From: Ciborinia camelliae
Taxonomy: Eukaryota > Ascomycota > Leotiomycetes > Helotiales > Sclerotiniaceae
DNA length: 64,000 bases
Assembly (NCBI GenBank): GCA_025890175.1
Contig: JANPYM010000003.1
Coordinates: forward strand, 3,551,437-3,615,436
Reading direction: 5' to 3'
The notes under the pieces are model-generated. The model ran no database searches. It saw nothing but the letters and a program-made list of their open reading frames with translations, and was not told the origin of the DNA. Numbering within the stretch: position 1 is the first letter of the stretch; each line of letters opens with the position of its first letter. Of this stretch, positions 24,374 to 36,315 are shown piece by piece. The position numbers were made by a program, and so were the translations under genes.

Positions 24374-25927
24374 TCAGTCTCTGATGATCCTTCTATCTCT
24401 TCTCTTCTTCCTGGCATGTGCCCTTAAAGTTTCTAAATCCCGATACTCTTCCGGTAAGTCGAAATCAACTTCACCTTCTGCGGGAAGATCAGGAACGGGA
24501 TGACCCCAGGCGGCAACGCTTCTACCACTACGTCGATGCTTTCCAAGTGCTGCCTCGCGTAAATATGGTTTGGCGAAGAATGATTTGAATTCTTTCTCCA
24601 CAGCAGGTGCGACAGTAAGTACAGAGTCTGTTCTAGCGCTACGTCGAGGAACTGAATTGGCAATGGCCTCATCATGCAATTGTCTTGCCGCAGAAGCATC
24701 GATATCACTGAGGTCTGGTGGATCTCCATTGCTTTCGAGATCATCATCCGAGTCTTCGTCATCTTCTGAAACCGCCTCAGTTCTTGCTTGTGCTTCGGCA
24801 ATTGCCCTCTCCTTCTTCAACTTCCTTTGCTTCTCATCATCCTTCCAGATGCGGAACTTCTCCAGAATTGATTCACACCCTTTTATAAAGTATTGTCGTG
24901 CTGAATCGAATTCCTTCTTTCTACCCTCGGTGATACCACTGACTCCAAGGGTTTTCAACCAGTCTGGTCCTTGCAAGCCTTCCATCAATCGAATGACCGA
25001 ATCTCTCTCATGTTGGGCTCGGCTTTTATCAGCATTTCGCACGGCTTTTTCTTGGCGTTCTGGTCGTTTGTGTAACGTCTTAAAATGTTGCTCCGACAAG
25101 GGATCCTCATCGCAGGTCACAGGAGTGAATAAAGAGAAGTCCACTTTATGTGTACCATGGAGATTTGTGAAGAGGGAAGATGGGTATTCTTTGACTGTGT
25201 ATTCGCTGTTCTGGTCCTTCTTGGGCGCACGCGACTGATTCGAAGTCTTGGAACTATCGATGATGATGATTGGTGTGCCGGCATCTAAGAAATCTGAACA
25301 GGAAAGTAAGCTACAATTCGAAACCCCAATTTCGTAGCAAAACTTACGTTCTTCTTTTGGAACATTTCCAATTATTTCATCATATTCCGGGAAGTACGCC
25401 GACAATTCACTCTTGAATTTTGTTCCTTCTTGTGATCGAAGCTTCCTCCTTTCATCCTTTATGTCGACCTTGTTGGGCTGTAATCTATCCTGCAACTCAT
25501 CCACCTCGTGTTTGAGGCCATTGGAAATCTTTCGGTGATATTTTTTAGGTTGTGGTTGATGTTTCTGGGGTAATGAGTGTGCTGTCCGTACATCTGCTGA
25601 AGTTTCTATTTGTAGCTGTTGCACGGAGTTCGCAGAGGTAAGGTCGGGATTCGCGTTCGATTTGATAACGGCGGACCGTTTTCGTTGTGGTGGAAGCGAC
25701 TTTAATTTTGGAGGGGGGATTTCGATGGCGAGCTTCGTTCTCTTCGCTTTGGATAATAGATGATCGTCGCTATCCGCGGATTCTCGTGCTCGTTTTCTGC
25801 CATTGATGTTGGGCTGAGTATGCGATCCCATGTGATGGTTAACATTTGAAGGAGACATCGCGATTGTATTTCCAGATGATGTGGTGAGGGCTTCAAACTT
25901 TCTCGGGGATCTTTTGTTTAAAGACAT
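24374..25927 (-). CDS. SAS4: SAS complex subunit Sas4-like protein
   Basis: Component of the SAS histone acetyltransferase complex (Sas2-Sas4-Sas5 in yeast), which acetylates histone H4 Lys16 and limits spreading of silent chromatin. The conserved Sas4 domain is visible in the second half: QHERDSVIRLMEGLQGPDW, LKTLGVSGITEGRKKEF, and SARQYFIKGCESILEKF. It is followed by an acidic stretch (SEDDEDSDDDLESNGD) and a basic end (ARKKRRDRRIIRD). The frame is open without splicing for 517 codons. A 54-bp segment at 25347-25294 has a perfect donor (GTAAGT) and acceptor (TGTTCAG) and would join PKEE-H-FLDAG. Spliced, the protein is 499 aa, and I prefer that form. The N-terminal third is basic, low-complexity and probably disordered. 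Confidence 0.85.
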   Translation of the reverse strand: MSLNKRSPRKFEALTTSSGNTIAMSPSNVNHHMGSHTQPNINGRKRARESADSDDHLLSKAKRTKLAIEIPPPKLKSLPPQRKRSAVIKSNANPDLTSANSVQQLQIETSADVRTAHSLPQKHQPQPKKYHRKISNGLKHEVDELQDRLQPNKVDIKDERRKLRSQEGTKFKSELSAYFPEYDEIIGNVPKEERKFCYEIGVSNCSLLSCSDFLDAGTPIIIIDSSKTSNQSRAPKKDQNSEYTVKEYPSSLFTNLHGTHKVDFSLFTPVTCDEDPLSEQHFKTLHKRPERQEKAVRNADKSRAQHERDSVIRLMEGLQGPDWLKTLGVSGITEGRKKEFDSARQYFIKGCESILEKFRIWKDDEKQRKLKKERAIAEAQARTEAVSEDDEDSDDDLESNGDPPDLSDIDASAARQLHDEAIANSVPRRSARTDSVLTVAPAVEKEFKSFFAKPYLREAALGKHRRSGRSVAAWGHPVPDLPAEGEVDFDLPEEYRDLETLRAHARKKRRDRRIIRD

Positions 25928-28900
25928 TGAAAGTTATGATGTGTCGCAGATCATATTATTTGATTGAAAATGAGATATAATGTGAACTTGCAACGAAGAA
26001 TGAGCCCGATCTTTTTGTTTTTTAACTTCCGTTGTCTGAAGATGAAGATGTTATGTACCGTACGGGCAGTAGCAAGCGACCAATTCACCTTGGGTTTTGG
26101 GATTGGAACTGGCACTGGGACTTTCGCGCGCAGGGAAGGTACGATGCGATAGTACGATTTGGTTTGATTTGGGTTGGGTTGGTTTATCTTGTACGGCAGA
26201 AATAAAATTTCTATTGATGACAAAAATATTCTCTTTTCTATGGGAGAGGAGGAGGAGGATACCTTGTAGTGAGTATTCTTTGAACCATACGATCAAAAAT
26301 AATTAATCAATTCATCTCAATCAAAATCAATTTTGAAGTTTTTATATCGTCATTTTCATCATGAACTTGAACCAGATGGGATGGGATGGGTAACACAAAT
26401 TTATTTTTATACGGCACTGCTGCAATTGTAGGGTTGTCCACGCCACTAGGTAGGGAGTGTAGAATACAACACGCTAAAAAATTGAACCGGAACATTGATT
26501 TGATTTTATATACTGTAGTATATACTACTAGAGTTATTCTTGCTTCATGAAAGTAGACCAGAATGGCCGTTTCGTTCGACGACTGAAGTTGATGGTGTGA
26601 GAGTATGTAAGTCAGCTATGGATGTTACCTGCGTATAAATCTTCCCTTTAGTACAATAATAGCTCGATTGAAATGAAAAAGAGTATGCGTTCATCGCACC
26701 TCTTCGCCCAAGCATTTACAATAAGATGAAGGGGAAGTGGAGGGGAATACTGGTAGAGATGATATGATATAATATGATGAAATGATGCGGACGGTGATAT
26801 TGTAGGTTGGTTAAGTTAAGTTTGGTTTGGTTTGGTTAGATTGGGTTGAGCTGAGAAGATAGATCGGATATGAGGAATCAGGATGCTGGGAGTTGAGGAG
26901 GGGGAGATTGTTTTTTATATATACAGTTACCTAGATATATATAAGCGTTTCTCCTACCCTATTTGAATTTATAAACTAAAGTAAGGTTGATTATACTCCG
27001 TAGAGCATTTGACTATATAAGATTATTTATAAAATTCCTAATGGCTTAGGTAGGTTGGTTCTCTATCTTGTAAACGCAGTAGTAGATAGTTCTGAAAGAC
27101 CTCATTAATACCTAATTCTCAACGTGCTCTAACCTTGGGTGATATATACATACTTCATATACTCGTATATTCATCTAATCTACGTACCGACCTACCTACT
27201 AATACCGCTATTAAAGATTGATCGCATAGATGATCAAACAATCACATTATCCCAGATTATACTGTACCCTGTAGAGTAAGTAATATATAGAAGGGGAGGC
27301 AAAGGTGTGTTGAAAATCATACTTAACAAGAGGTTGTAGTAACTTGTAAGGTATGATGTGTTGAATGGGATGAGATGGGTTGTATATAAATTTAAAAGCG
27401 CCCTGTTCTGGATCGTTGGTTGGTTCGGGTTTAGCGCATTCATTCCTTTTAAGCAGCCCGGCGGAAAAACGGAAAACCTACGAGACAGACCCGTCGAAAG
27501 TCATGAAACTGATTCTTTACAGCCCTGGAGGTTAGATACTCGCACGGGTCAGGTTTGAACTACCTTGGGTAGCACAGGGCAGATTCATATCTTGATGGTA
27601 TGGATGGAGTACTAGCAGAATATTTGAAACGGTGCGGAAAACCGGAAAACATTGAATGTATGGGCGGGCCTTGGGGTAATATAGATAGGTACTCCGGAGT
27701 CCGTACATATATACATACATATGTACCTACCTCGCTAGTTTGTAAAGATAAAGAAAGTAAAGATCTAGGTATCATCGCTTTCCCTCAGGCTTAAGGTTAT
27801 TCATAAGGTTAAGATTAATATTGGGGATTCGAGAGAGATCATATAATATGGTTACCTCTGGTACGGAGGATAAATGGGATGGATGAGGTGGGATGTAAAA
27901 TGTAACCTCAACTCTTGCCTTATGGATCATGGATCATTTATTGATTCGCAAGCCTTCTGCGTAAGCTATGGAGATGGATGAAGATGGATGGAGTTAGATG
28001 GAGATGCTCCATGATGGAGGTCAATGCAGGAAGGGTCAATTTAGGTAAGGTACTAAGCTTGTACACGACATCTTACCTACTACTAGGTATCTACTAGGTA
28101 TGTAGGTAGTAGGTAGTAGATATTATTGAAGAAATTGATCGGGAAGGAATACCGAGACGGTTTGCATATTGATATACATGGTATGTAGACAGACTGACTG
28201 CTGTGTACTACAGTATTGATTCTTGAGAGGGGTAAATAGAGACTGATGATTGATGAATATCATATCTGAAAAGTAAACAAATACCAGTCTCTTCTAGAGT
28301 AGCTAACCGCATTGACTTTGAAACATGGTGGAAGTGTTATGAACTTGAGGATGAGACGAGGAGAAAGAGGTCCTTGTCCTTTGTAGACTCTCAATGACTG
28401 CTGATGGCTTCAACATCTAACTAAGAAACAACCACCGGGGCCTTTGTTGTTACATCTTCGACCCAGGTTATACTTCCTCTACAAATGCTTTGTCTTTTCT
28501 TACTTTTGTCCCCTCTACCTACCTACCTACCTACTCTACTTTACCCGCATACATTTCAATCTCAACTTTTCTAGATTCCTTCATTCATAAATATTGATTT
28601 TTGACATTACTGCACCAGAAATCCATACATTCTTTGCTGGACATTCATCCACAGCATCTTCTTTCAGCACTCTCCACAAATCAAAGTTCAGCCGTTGTCG
28701 CACACGCGAAAGTCAATAATACCTCACATTTCTATGCAAGAGCAAGCTTTTTCCCGCATTATTCTGCTTTCTGCTTTCTGATATGACGAAGACTTTAGAT
28801 TGAACATATATACCTAGTATTTCATAAGAATCATCCCAAGCGGAAGCAGGCCTTCTGTTCTCCCACCTTCTTAATATAGTGTTTGTTCTCCATCCATTCA

Positions 28901-29086
28901 TTGAAATTGGTCAATCGATAAAGACCCTTGTCGAATGCGACCCCATCTCTCAGTCGATTCTTGCAGCTGACGGAACGCATAGTAATACGGACTGCACCGA
29001 TTAGTCCGATACGAGATTGATACATAAGATACATAAGTCTATCGATGCCCAGCTGCTTACAGCTTTTGCAATTGTAAACTTTAGCT
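25928..29086. other. Intergenic region between SAS4 and CCC2
   Basis: About 3.1 kb without a supported gene. It holds the SAS4 promoter side (25928-26300), then AT-rich DNA, GGTTTGG and GATATGATAT repeats, and TACCTAC words at 28080-28110 and 28515-28535. The last 500 bases are pyrimidine-rich and probably contain the CCC2 promoter and leader. Confidence 0.5.
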
Positions 29087-32000
29087 ATGGCGCCAAAATA
29101 TTTAAAGGTCTCGACCGGAGGCGCAGGCTCAAAGAGTCTCGCAACACCAACCGCGCATATGGCGACGACGACTCTAAAGGTTGGCGGCATGACTTGCGGG
29201 GCCTGCACATCTGCCGTGGAATCAGGATTCAAAGGTGTGGATGGTATTGGAAATGTGTCGGTGAGCTTGGTAATGGAAAGAGCTGTGATTATCCACGATC
29301 CACAAAGGATACCAGCCGAGAAAATACAAGAAATTATTGAGGATCGCGGGTTTGATGCAGAAGTACTAGCTACGGATTTACCATCTCCCATGTTCGATCG
29401 AGATGGAGATATGTACGATTCCAGCGAAGTTTCCGATGATGAAGATACAAAGAATGCGCCGATAACTACAACAACGTTGGCCGTGGAGGGGATGACATGC
29501 GGGGCTTGCACATCGGCAGTAGAGGGGGGATTCAAGGATGTTCCGGGTGTGAAAACTTTCAGTATTTCACTACTGTCGGAGAGGGCAGTGGTCGAACATG
29601 ATAATACAATATTAAGTGCAGAACAGATTGCAGAGATTATCGAGGATAGAGGATTTGGGGCAACCATTGTGGAATCAAATACAACTACCCCTCCATCACG
29701 AATCCGTAAGTCGCGCCGCGAAAGCACTTCAAAGAAGGAAAAGGTCGCGACAACTACTATTGCTATTGAGGGCATGACTTGCGGTGCCTGCACATCAGCG
29801 GTTGAGGGTGGATTCAAGGATCTAGAGGGCCTTGTACAATTCAACGTCAGCCTACTTGCGGAACGGGCTGTAATTATCCACGATCCCTCCAAGTTACCTG
29901 CTGCAAAAATCGCCGAGATTATCGAAGATAGAGGGTTCGATGCCAAGATTATATCCACACAGATAGGTTCCGGTCAACACTCAACAGTTACTACATCACA
30001 GTTCAAACTATTTGGAGTGGCATCGGCTGCTGATGCAACAGCTTTAGAGAACAAACTTTCATCGCTACCGGGCGTCAATTCTGCAACTGCCAGTCTGGCT
30101 AAAAATCGACTAACCATTTCTCATCAGCCAAATATTGCTGGATTGAGAGCTCTTGTCGACCTTATCGAGGCTCAGGGTTATAATGCCTTGGTCGCTGATA
30201 ATGACGACAACAATGCCCAACTCGAGTCCCTTGCGAAAACGAGAGAGATCACCGAGTGGCGTACAGCCTTCAAGACCTCTCTGAGCTTCGCCATCCCAGT
30301 TTTTTTAATCAGTATGGTATTTCCCATGCTTATTCCATTTCTGGATTTTGGAAGTTGTGTTGTCTTTTTCCCAGGATTATACCTCGGTGATATTATTTGT
30401 TTGGTCCTTACGATACCCGTCCAATTTGGCATTGGAAAGCGTTTTTACGTCTCTGCATACAAGTCTATGAAGCATGGATCACCTACAATGGATGTATTAG
30501 TTGTTCTTGGGACGTCTGCTGCTTTCTTTTTCAGTGTTGCAGCTATGATCGTTTCCATTCTCCTTCCCCCGCATAGTCGACCAAGTACTATCTTCGACAC
30601 AAGCAGTATGCTTATTACCTTTATCACTTTGGGTCGATTCCTTGAGAACCGAGCGAAGGGCCAAACTTCGAAAGCACTATCTCGTCTCATGTCTTTGGCT
30701 CCTTCAATGGCAACCATTTATGCCGATCCGATTGCTGCAGAAAAGGCGGCCGAGGATTGGAATACGAATGAATCAAAGTCCGAACACACTCAAGAGGGAA
30801 ATGCTACAGAAGAAAAGGTCATTCCTACTGAACTTATAGAAGTTGGCGATATTGTTATTTTACGACCTGGTGATAAGATTCCTGCTGATGGAACCGTCAC
30901 TCGAGGTGAGACTTACGTCGACGAAAGCATGGTTACTGGAGAGGCAATGCCAGTCTTGAAACGAAAGGGAAGTCTACTCATTGGAGGTACTGTCAATGGT
31001 GCTGGTAGAGTCGACTTCCGTGTTACACGAGCTGGTCGAGATACTCAATTGAGTCAAATTGTGAAGTTGGTCCAGGACGCACAGACTACACGTGCACCTA
31101 TTCAACGACTTGCTGATACCATTGCGGGCTATTTTGTTCCATTTATTCTTTGCCTTGGGTTCCTCACTTTCGCAACATGGATGATTCTCAGCCATGTCAT
31201 GCCGCACCCACCGAAGATCTTTGTTGACGAAAAGAGTGGTGGAAAATTTATGGTTTGCGTCAAACTCTGCATCTCGGTTATTGTTTTTGCCTGTCCTTGC
31301 GCTTTAGGTCTTGCTACACCCACTGCTGTGATGGTAGGAACTGGTGTGGGTGCAGAAAATGGAATTTTGGTCAAAGGTGGTGCTGCTCTCGAGAAAGCCA
31401 CCAAGATAACTCAAGTCGTCCTCGACAAAACGGGCACAATTACTGTTGGTAAGATGAGCGTGGCCAAGATCAATTTGGTTTCTACCTGGAAAAACAATGA
31501 ATCGCAGAAGAAGCTCTGGTGGACCATTGTTGGTCTTTCCGAAATGGGTAGTGAACATCCTATCGGTAAAGCTATTCTGGCTGCTGCCAAGGAAGAACTC
31601 GGAGTGGGATCCGATGGCACTATTGATGGAAGCATTGGCGACTTCGAAGCTGCCGTCGGTAGCGGTATTAGTGCTTTGGTCGAACCTGCTACCAGCACCG
31701 AACGTACTCGCTACAGAATCTTGGTCGGTAATGTTCGCTACCTCAAAAATAATAACGTATCTGTACCTCAAGAAGCCATTGAATCTTCCGAAGAAGTAAA
31801 CGTCAAAGCTGCTGGATCATCTAAAACTTCATCAGCTGGCACAACCAATATTTTCATCGCTATTGATGGTTTCTACTCTGGTCACTTGTGTCTTGCGGAC
31901 ACTGTCAAAGACAGCGCTGTCGCAGCCATTGCTGCCCTTCATCGCATGGGCATCAAAACTGCCATCGTTACAGGTGATCAACGTCCAACCGCCCTTGCAG

Positions 32001-32632
32001 TCGCACGCATTGTGGGCATACCATCTGAGAATGTCCACGCTGGAGTGACCCCTGACCAAAAACAAGACATCATTCGCGAGTTCCAATCCCGTGGAGAAAT
32101 TGTTGCCATGGTGGGAGATGGGATCAATGATTCTCCTGCTCTCGCCACAGCAGATGTTGGGATCGCTATCGCTGGCGGCACTGATGTTGCGATGGAAGCA
32201 GCAGATGTCGTTCTCATGCGCCCAAATGATCTCATGGATATCCCAGCCTCCATTCAACTCGCTCGCTCCATCTTCAATCGCATCAAACTTAATTTGAGTT
32301 GGGCATGCGGGTACAATGTCGTCGGTCTTCCTTTCGCCATGGGTCTTTTCCTCCCTTTCGGATACCATTTGCATCCCATGGCCGCGGGTGCCGCGATGGC
32401 GGCTAGTAGTGTGAGTGTCGTCGGCAGTAGTTTGTTGTTGAAATTCTGGAAGAGACCTCGATGGATGGACGATGCGCTGTTGGAAGAAAAGGGACAGTTG
32501 AGGAAGAAGGGCCATGGGTGGGCCTGGGGTGGTTGGAGTGGCAAGATCTCGGATGCGTATCGTGCGGTTGTGGGGGCCAGGAATCGTGATGAGGGCGGTT
32601 ATGTTCCTTTGAATACTCTGGAATCGGTATAG
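29087..32632 (+). CDS. CCC2: Copper-transporting P1B-type ATPase (Ccc2/ATP7 family)
   Basis: Pumps Cu+ from the cytosol into the trans-Golgi lumen to load secreted copper enzymes such as multicopper oxidases. Intronless, 1181 aa. Three N-terminal heavy-metal domains each carry GMTCGACTS (near residues 34, 135 and 229). A fourth, degenerate HMA-like segment without cysteines follows at about 300-370. Eight membrane helices are expected, with the ion-binding CPCALGLATP near 736. The ATPase core shows the TGEAMP actuator loop, the phosphorylation site DKTGTIT (Asp near 780), SEHPIG, and GDGINDSPAL near 1010. The hydrophilic tail is short. Yeast Ccc2 has two HMA domains, and three is within the fungal range. 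No break is seen. Confidence 0.95.
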   Translation: MAPKYLKVSTGGAGSKSLATPTAHMATTTLKVGGMTCGACTSAVESGFKGVDGIGNVSVSLVMERAVIIHDPQRIPAEKIQEIIEDRGFDAEVLATDLPSPMFDRDGDMYDSSEVSDDEDTKNAPITTTTLAVEGMTCGACTSAVEGGFKDVPGVKTFSISLLSERAVVEHDNTILSAEQIAEIIEDRGFGATIVESNTTTPPSRIRKSRRESTSKKEKVATTTIAIEGMTCGACTSAVEGGFKDLEGLVQFNVSLLAERAVIIHDPSKLPAAKIAEIIEDRGFDAKIISTQIGSGQHSTVTTSQFKLFGVASAADATALENKLSSLPGVNSATASLAKNRLTISHQPNIAGLRALVDLIEAQGYNALVADNDDNNAQLESLAKTREITEWRTAFKTSLSFAIPVFLISMVFPMLIPFLDFGSCVVFFPGLYLGDIICLVLTIPVQFGIGKRFYVSAYKSMKHGSPTMDVLVVLGTSAAFFFSVAAMIVSILLPPHSRPSTIFDTSSMLITFITLGRFLENRAKGQTSKALSRLMSLAPSMATIYADPIAAEKAAEDWNTNESKSEHTQEGNATEEKVIPTELIEVGDIVILRPGDKIPADGTVTRGETYVDESMVTGEAMPVLKRKGSLLIGGTVNGAGRVDFRVTRAGRDTQLSQIVKLVQDAQTTRAPIQRLADTIAGYFVPFILCLGFLTFATWMILSHVMPHPPKIFVDEKSGGKFMVCVKLCISVIVFACPCALGLATPTAVMVGTGVGAENGILVKGGAALEKATKITQVVLDKTGTITVGKMSVAKINLVSTWKNNESQKKLWWTIVGLSEMGSEHPIGKAILAAAKEELGVGSDGTIDGSIGDFEAAVGSGISALVEPATSTERTRYRILVGNVRYLKNNNVSVPQEAIESSEEVNVKAAGSSKTSSAGTTNIFIAIDGFYSGHLCLADTVKDSAVAAIAALHRMGIKTAIVTGDQRPTALAVARIVGIPSENVHAGVTPDQKQDIIREFQSRGEIVAMVGDGINDSPALATADVGIAIAGGTDVAMEAADVVLMRPNDLMDIPASIQLARSIFNRIKLNLSWACGYNVVGLPFAMGLFLPFGYHLHPMAAGAAMAASSVSVVGSSLLLKFWKRPRWMDDALLEEKGQLRKKGHGWAWGGWSGKISDAYRAVVGARNRDEGGYVPLNTLESV

Positions 32633-35188
32633 ATGGGAGGAAAATCGGAGCGTTGGATCTTGGAATAGATGGTTGTTCGTTTCGTTTCGTTTCGTTCTTG
32701 TTATACTTATATCCCCTTCTTTTTTTTTTCTCTTCTTTGGGCGTCTCTCATACTAGCGTCTCTAATGCTCAATACGCGTTTACGAGTACATGGGTTTACG
32801 CGTTTCATAGCGTTTATAGGGTTTATAGGGTTTCTATCTATCTATCTAAAATTTCATTTTTCGTTTTCGTTTTTCGTTTTTGACATGTCTATGATGATGG
32901 GATGGATGTAATGGTTCTTTTTCTTTCTCTTGTTTATCTATCGATCTATCTACATGTGGATTTGTCCGCGGATTTATATAGGTATGGGTATGTGGATTTA
33001 TCCTCTAGATCCAGATGTGGTTTGGTTTTCTAGAAGTAGAGAAGAGAAGAGTTGAGATGAGTTGAGATGAGAAATGATGGATGGGATGGGATGGGATGGG
33101 ATGGGATGAAGTGATGGGATGGGAAATCTTGAAAAAGGATAGGATATGAAATGTTAGGAAATGATTGGAAATGTTGGGAAATTCTATATATATACCCCGA
33201 AGCCTCTTTGAATGTGCAATGTGCAATGTGCAATGAATGAATGTGCAATATGCTTACATCTCATGCGAAACTCGGTACGTAGGTATTTGTTGGTACGTAG
33301 GTATTTGTAGGTAGGTAGGTAGGTAAGAAGTGGAGGTTGCAGGTGGTCTAGGTGTTGAGAAGGTCGGGAGTTTTGTATTGAGTGGGAAAGGGATGATCTT
33401 ACCTATTCATCAACTACCTACCTAGCTAGATGAGGGTTTTATAGGTACTATCTACGTATGGACCTGGTTATGGAATATCTCACTACCTAGGTAGGTGCCT
33501 GGTTCCTTCCTCCATACTACCTGGGTGTCTGGTTGAAGTTGGAGTTGGAGTCGGTGTCGGTGTCTGAGTCTGAGTCTGAGTCGGTCCTCGGAATCATAGG
33601 TAATCATAATCGATCGGGGTTCGGCGGCTGGTTTTTTCCGGGGGATGTGGATGTGGATGTGGTGGATGTGGATGTGAGATGATGGAATGGCTGGATGGCT
33701 GGATGCAGGTGGATGGGTGGATGCAGGTGGATGCAGGTGGATGCAGGTGGATGCAGGTGGATGGGCTGAAAGGAATGAAGGGAGGAATGCGAAGGGAAGG
33801 GAATGAAATGCGAAGGGAGCGAGCGAGCGAACGAAACCTGGAACCAATTATATTTCAGGGGGTAAGTAGGTAGGTAGGTAGGTAAGGACCGGTGCAGGTG
33901 CAGGTGCAGGTACAATGTGTCGGGTTTGGGTTAGCGGGTTAGGTTCAATTGGTAGGTATGATTATGTCATGTCATGTCGGGGTTTTTAAGTAGCGAGATT
34001 CCGTGTTTTTTGGGGGTTTTTGGTTTTGGTTTGGGTTTTGGGGGGAACCAAGGGGGAACGGGGAACGGGGAATGGTGGGGTTGAGTGAGAGTGAGTGAGA
34101 GTGAGAGTGAGATTTGGTGGGATGAGATGGATCATATGATATGATATGATATTATGGATGTGATGAATGAGCGTATGAAAATGAGAAAGGGAGAGAATCG
34201 AGGCTGCAAATTGATATGGATTTGATTGATGGGCTCGGTCGGGGTTCTGATCAGGATTCAAGAGGTAGGTGGGTGTGTATGTAGTGTGTATGGTTGTGTG
34301 TGACACGAAGGAGGGAGGTATGTATGGATGGATGTGACACGAGGTCATCATAATAGTCATATTGTGGGATTTGGATTTGGAAATTGGATTTGGAAATTGG
34401 AAATTGGATTCCGAGTATTGGTGGGCATAGGGAGTGGATGGAGATGGAGATGGAGATGGGGATTATGTATTCCGAATGGTCGGTCTTTGGATTGATGTTT
34501 CCTCCGTTTTTTTAATCGAAAAAGAAAAAAGGTGATGGGATGGAATGCAAACGGAGGGGTTGGATGGAGGATCGGAAAGGGGGGTGGGAGAACACTTACC
34601 TGTATCGATCGAGGTGAGATAATAAAGCCCGATCGATATTTGAGAGTAGGTTTTTGGGGGGGGCTTATAAGATATGCTAGTGCCATCTTCAAATGCTCTT
34701 CATTTCTTGTCCTTGTACTAATTCAAATCAAAGTCATTGTGAGGTTCTTTTCACAACTCTTTTTTACTATTTATCTATGGTCATTGCTTGTTGATATGTC
34801 AGTTGTTGACAAATGAGGTGAAGTTTGGTATATATCAAAGTTGGAGATATAATATACCTTTCTTCTTATATTGTTGTAATCTCATATACCCTCGAGGGTA
34901 TGTGTGGTGAAATTTTGTCACCCAGGTGATGGGATTTGATAGTATCAAAACTCTTGGAGAAAGGCTTTCAAGAGAGGAATATATTTGTACAATATACACA
35001 ATAATCTTTTGACTTCTTGATTGGGAAGTAAAGATGGATTCGCATACTACTATGCACGTAGGTTTTCTTTCCTCTTCTTATGCTCATATCATCTTTCTCT
35101 CTTTTTATGATATTCCTTTCACCATCTTCCTCCTCTCTTCTACACAATCCATTCATCTCAGATCGAATCCACCTAACCTTCCACCCAG
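32633..35188. other. Low-complexity intergenic region
   Basis: No gene supported. The plus strand is G-rich and composed largely of simple repeats: TTTCG/TTTTTCG near 32680-32880, GGGATG near 33080-33120, TAGGTAGG near 33310 and 33870, GAGTGAGA near 34085, GGAGATG near 34440. Frames of 100-130 codons here are repeat artefacts. Confidence 0.55.
33701..33770. repeat. 10-bp minisatellite (GGATGCAGGT)n
   Basis: About five near-perfect tandem units with GGATGGGT variants at both ends. It is one of several short arrays in this gene-free block. Confidence 0.8.
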
Positions 35189-36315
35189 ATGTCACCACCC
35201 TACCCCCCCAAAAACGCCGGTCTAGGCCTCACACCCACAAACCATGTCGACACTCCCATCACATCAATCTTCATGATCCTCTTCCTCATCTCCGCCATAA
35301 TCCACATGACCATCTTACAAATAAACCTCCGCCGCGGTCAAAAATTCCTCATGTCCGGCATGGCCTTCGGCTTCTCCTTTTCCCGCGTCATCGCCTGCAT
35401 CATGCGTATGGTCTGGGCATCGCATCCCACCAACATCCGCATCGCCATGGCAGCACAAATCTTCATCTCCGCAGGCACCATCCTCCTCTTCCTCGTCAAT
35501 ATGATCTTCACCAGTCGATTACTCAGAGCCTATCACACATGGGCCTGGCATCCATATATCCGCACCATCTTTCGCCTCTCATACGCGAGTGTAATAATGG
35601 GTCTCGTCACCAATCTTACAGTCACCATTCAATCTTTCTATACCCTCAATCCGCACATCCTACACATCGATCATACTGTTCAATTGGTCGTATCGACCTA
35701 TTTCGCCATCTACGCTTTCATGCCCATTCCCCTCCTCGCCCTCAGACTCCTCCTCCCCCTAAACATCTCGTCACGAAACCGAAAGCGAGACCGCGGGTGG
35801 AAAAATTCGGCACGGGCAGCTTTCGGGTGAAGATTCGCGTGGTGCTGGGGATGGCGGTGCTCCTATCTGCGGCGGCGGCTTTTCGAGCCGGCATTGCATA
35901 TGTGCCGCGAGAGCGGAGGAACCCGGCTTGGTATCATGCGAAGTGGCTTTTTTACGTGTCGTATTTTGGGGTGGAGTGGTTGGTGTTGATGGGGTTGGCG
36001 GTGGTGAGGGTGGATTGTAGGTTTTTTGTTCCGGATGGGGCGAGGGTGAGAGGGGATTTTGGGAGGGGATTGTATGGGGAGGGGGAGGGGGATGGGAATA
36101 CGAAGAAGTGGGGGAGGTGGGAGTGGATTCGGGGGTGGAAGGGGGAATGGAGGGTTGAGTCTGAGGAGGAAGAGGATGTCGAGACGATGGTTAACAGTTC
36201 TGCCAGTGCTGCTACTAGTAGTGGAGATATCACGCTTGAGGCTTTGGGAAGTAGTAGAGAGGATATTGATCTCGTTGTCGATATTGAGAAGGCAGTAAGT
36301 AGGCACGCAGCCTAG
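35189..36315 (+). pseudogene. Seven-TM (DUF3112-like) membrane protein, frameshifted
   Basis: The start ATG at 35189 opens a frame with five clear membrane helices: ITSIFMILFLISAIIHMTIL, then MAFGFSFSRVIACIMRM, AAQIFISAGTILLFLVNMI, a helix near VIMGLVTNLTVTIQSFYTLN, and YFAIYAFMPIPLLALRLLL. It stops at 35830. The expected continuation (RVEKFGTGSFRVKIRVVLG, then two more helices and RVDCRFFVPDGA) is in a different frame from about 35776 and runs to TAG at 36315. A one-base loss, or two-base gain, near the C run at 35753-35759 explains this. No GT-AG intron fits. Related fungal proteins are annotated as DUF3112 or family C-like GPCR, function unknown. It could also be an assembly error, in which case the gene is intact at about 375 aa. 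Confidence 0.72.

Noticed and set aside
28831..29958. 375-codon minus frame overlapping the start of CCC2
   Set aside because: It mirrors the heavy-metal domain repeats of CCC2 and has no motif of its own.
31832..32515. 227-codon minus frame opposite the CCC2 ATPase core
   Set aside because: Shadow of the real gene, without recognisable domains.
33452..34692. Several 100-130 codon frames rich in His, Pro and Ser
   Set aside because: They follow simple repeats (GGATG, GAGTGA) and have no conserved features.
35080..35800. Upstream part of the 411-codon frame that overlaps the 7-TM gene
   Set aside because: Its first 230 codons (His/Pro/Arg-rich) are an out-of-frame shadow of the membrane helices. 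Only its last part is real, as the frameshifted continuation.
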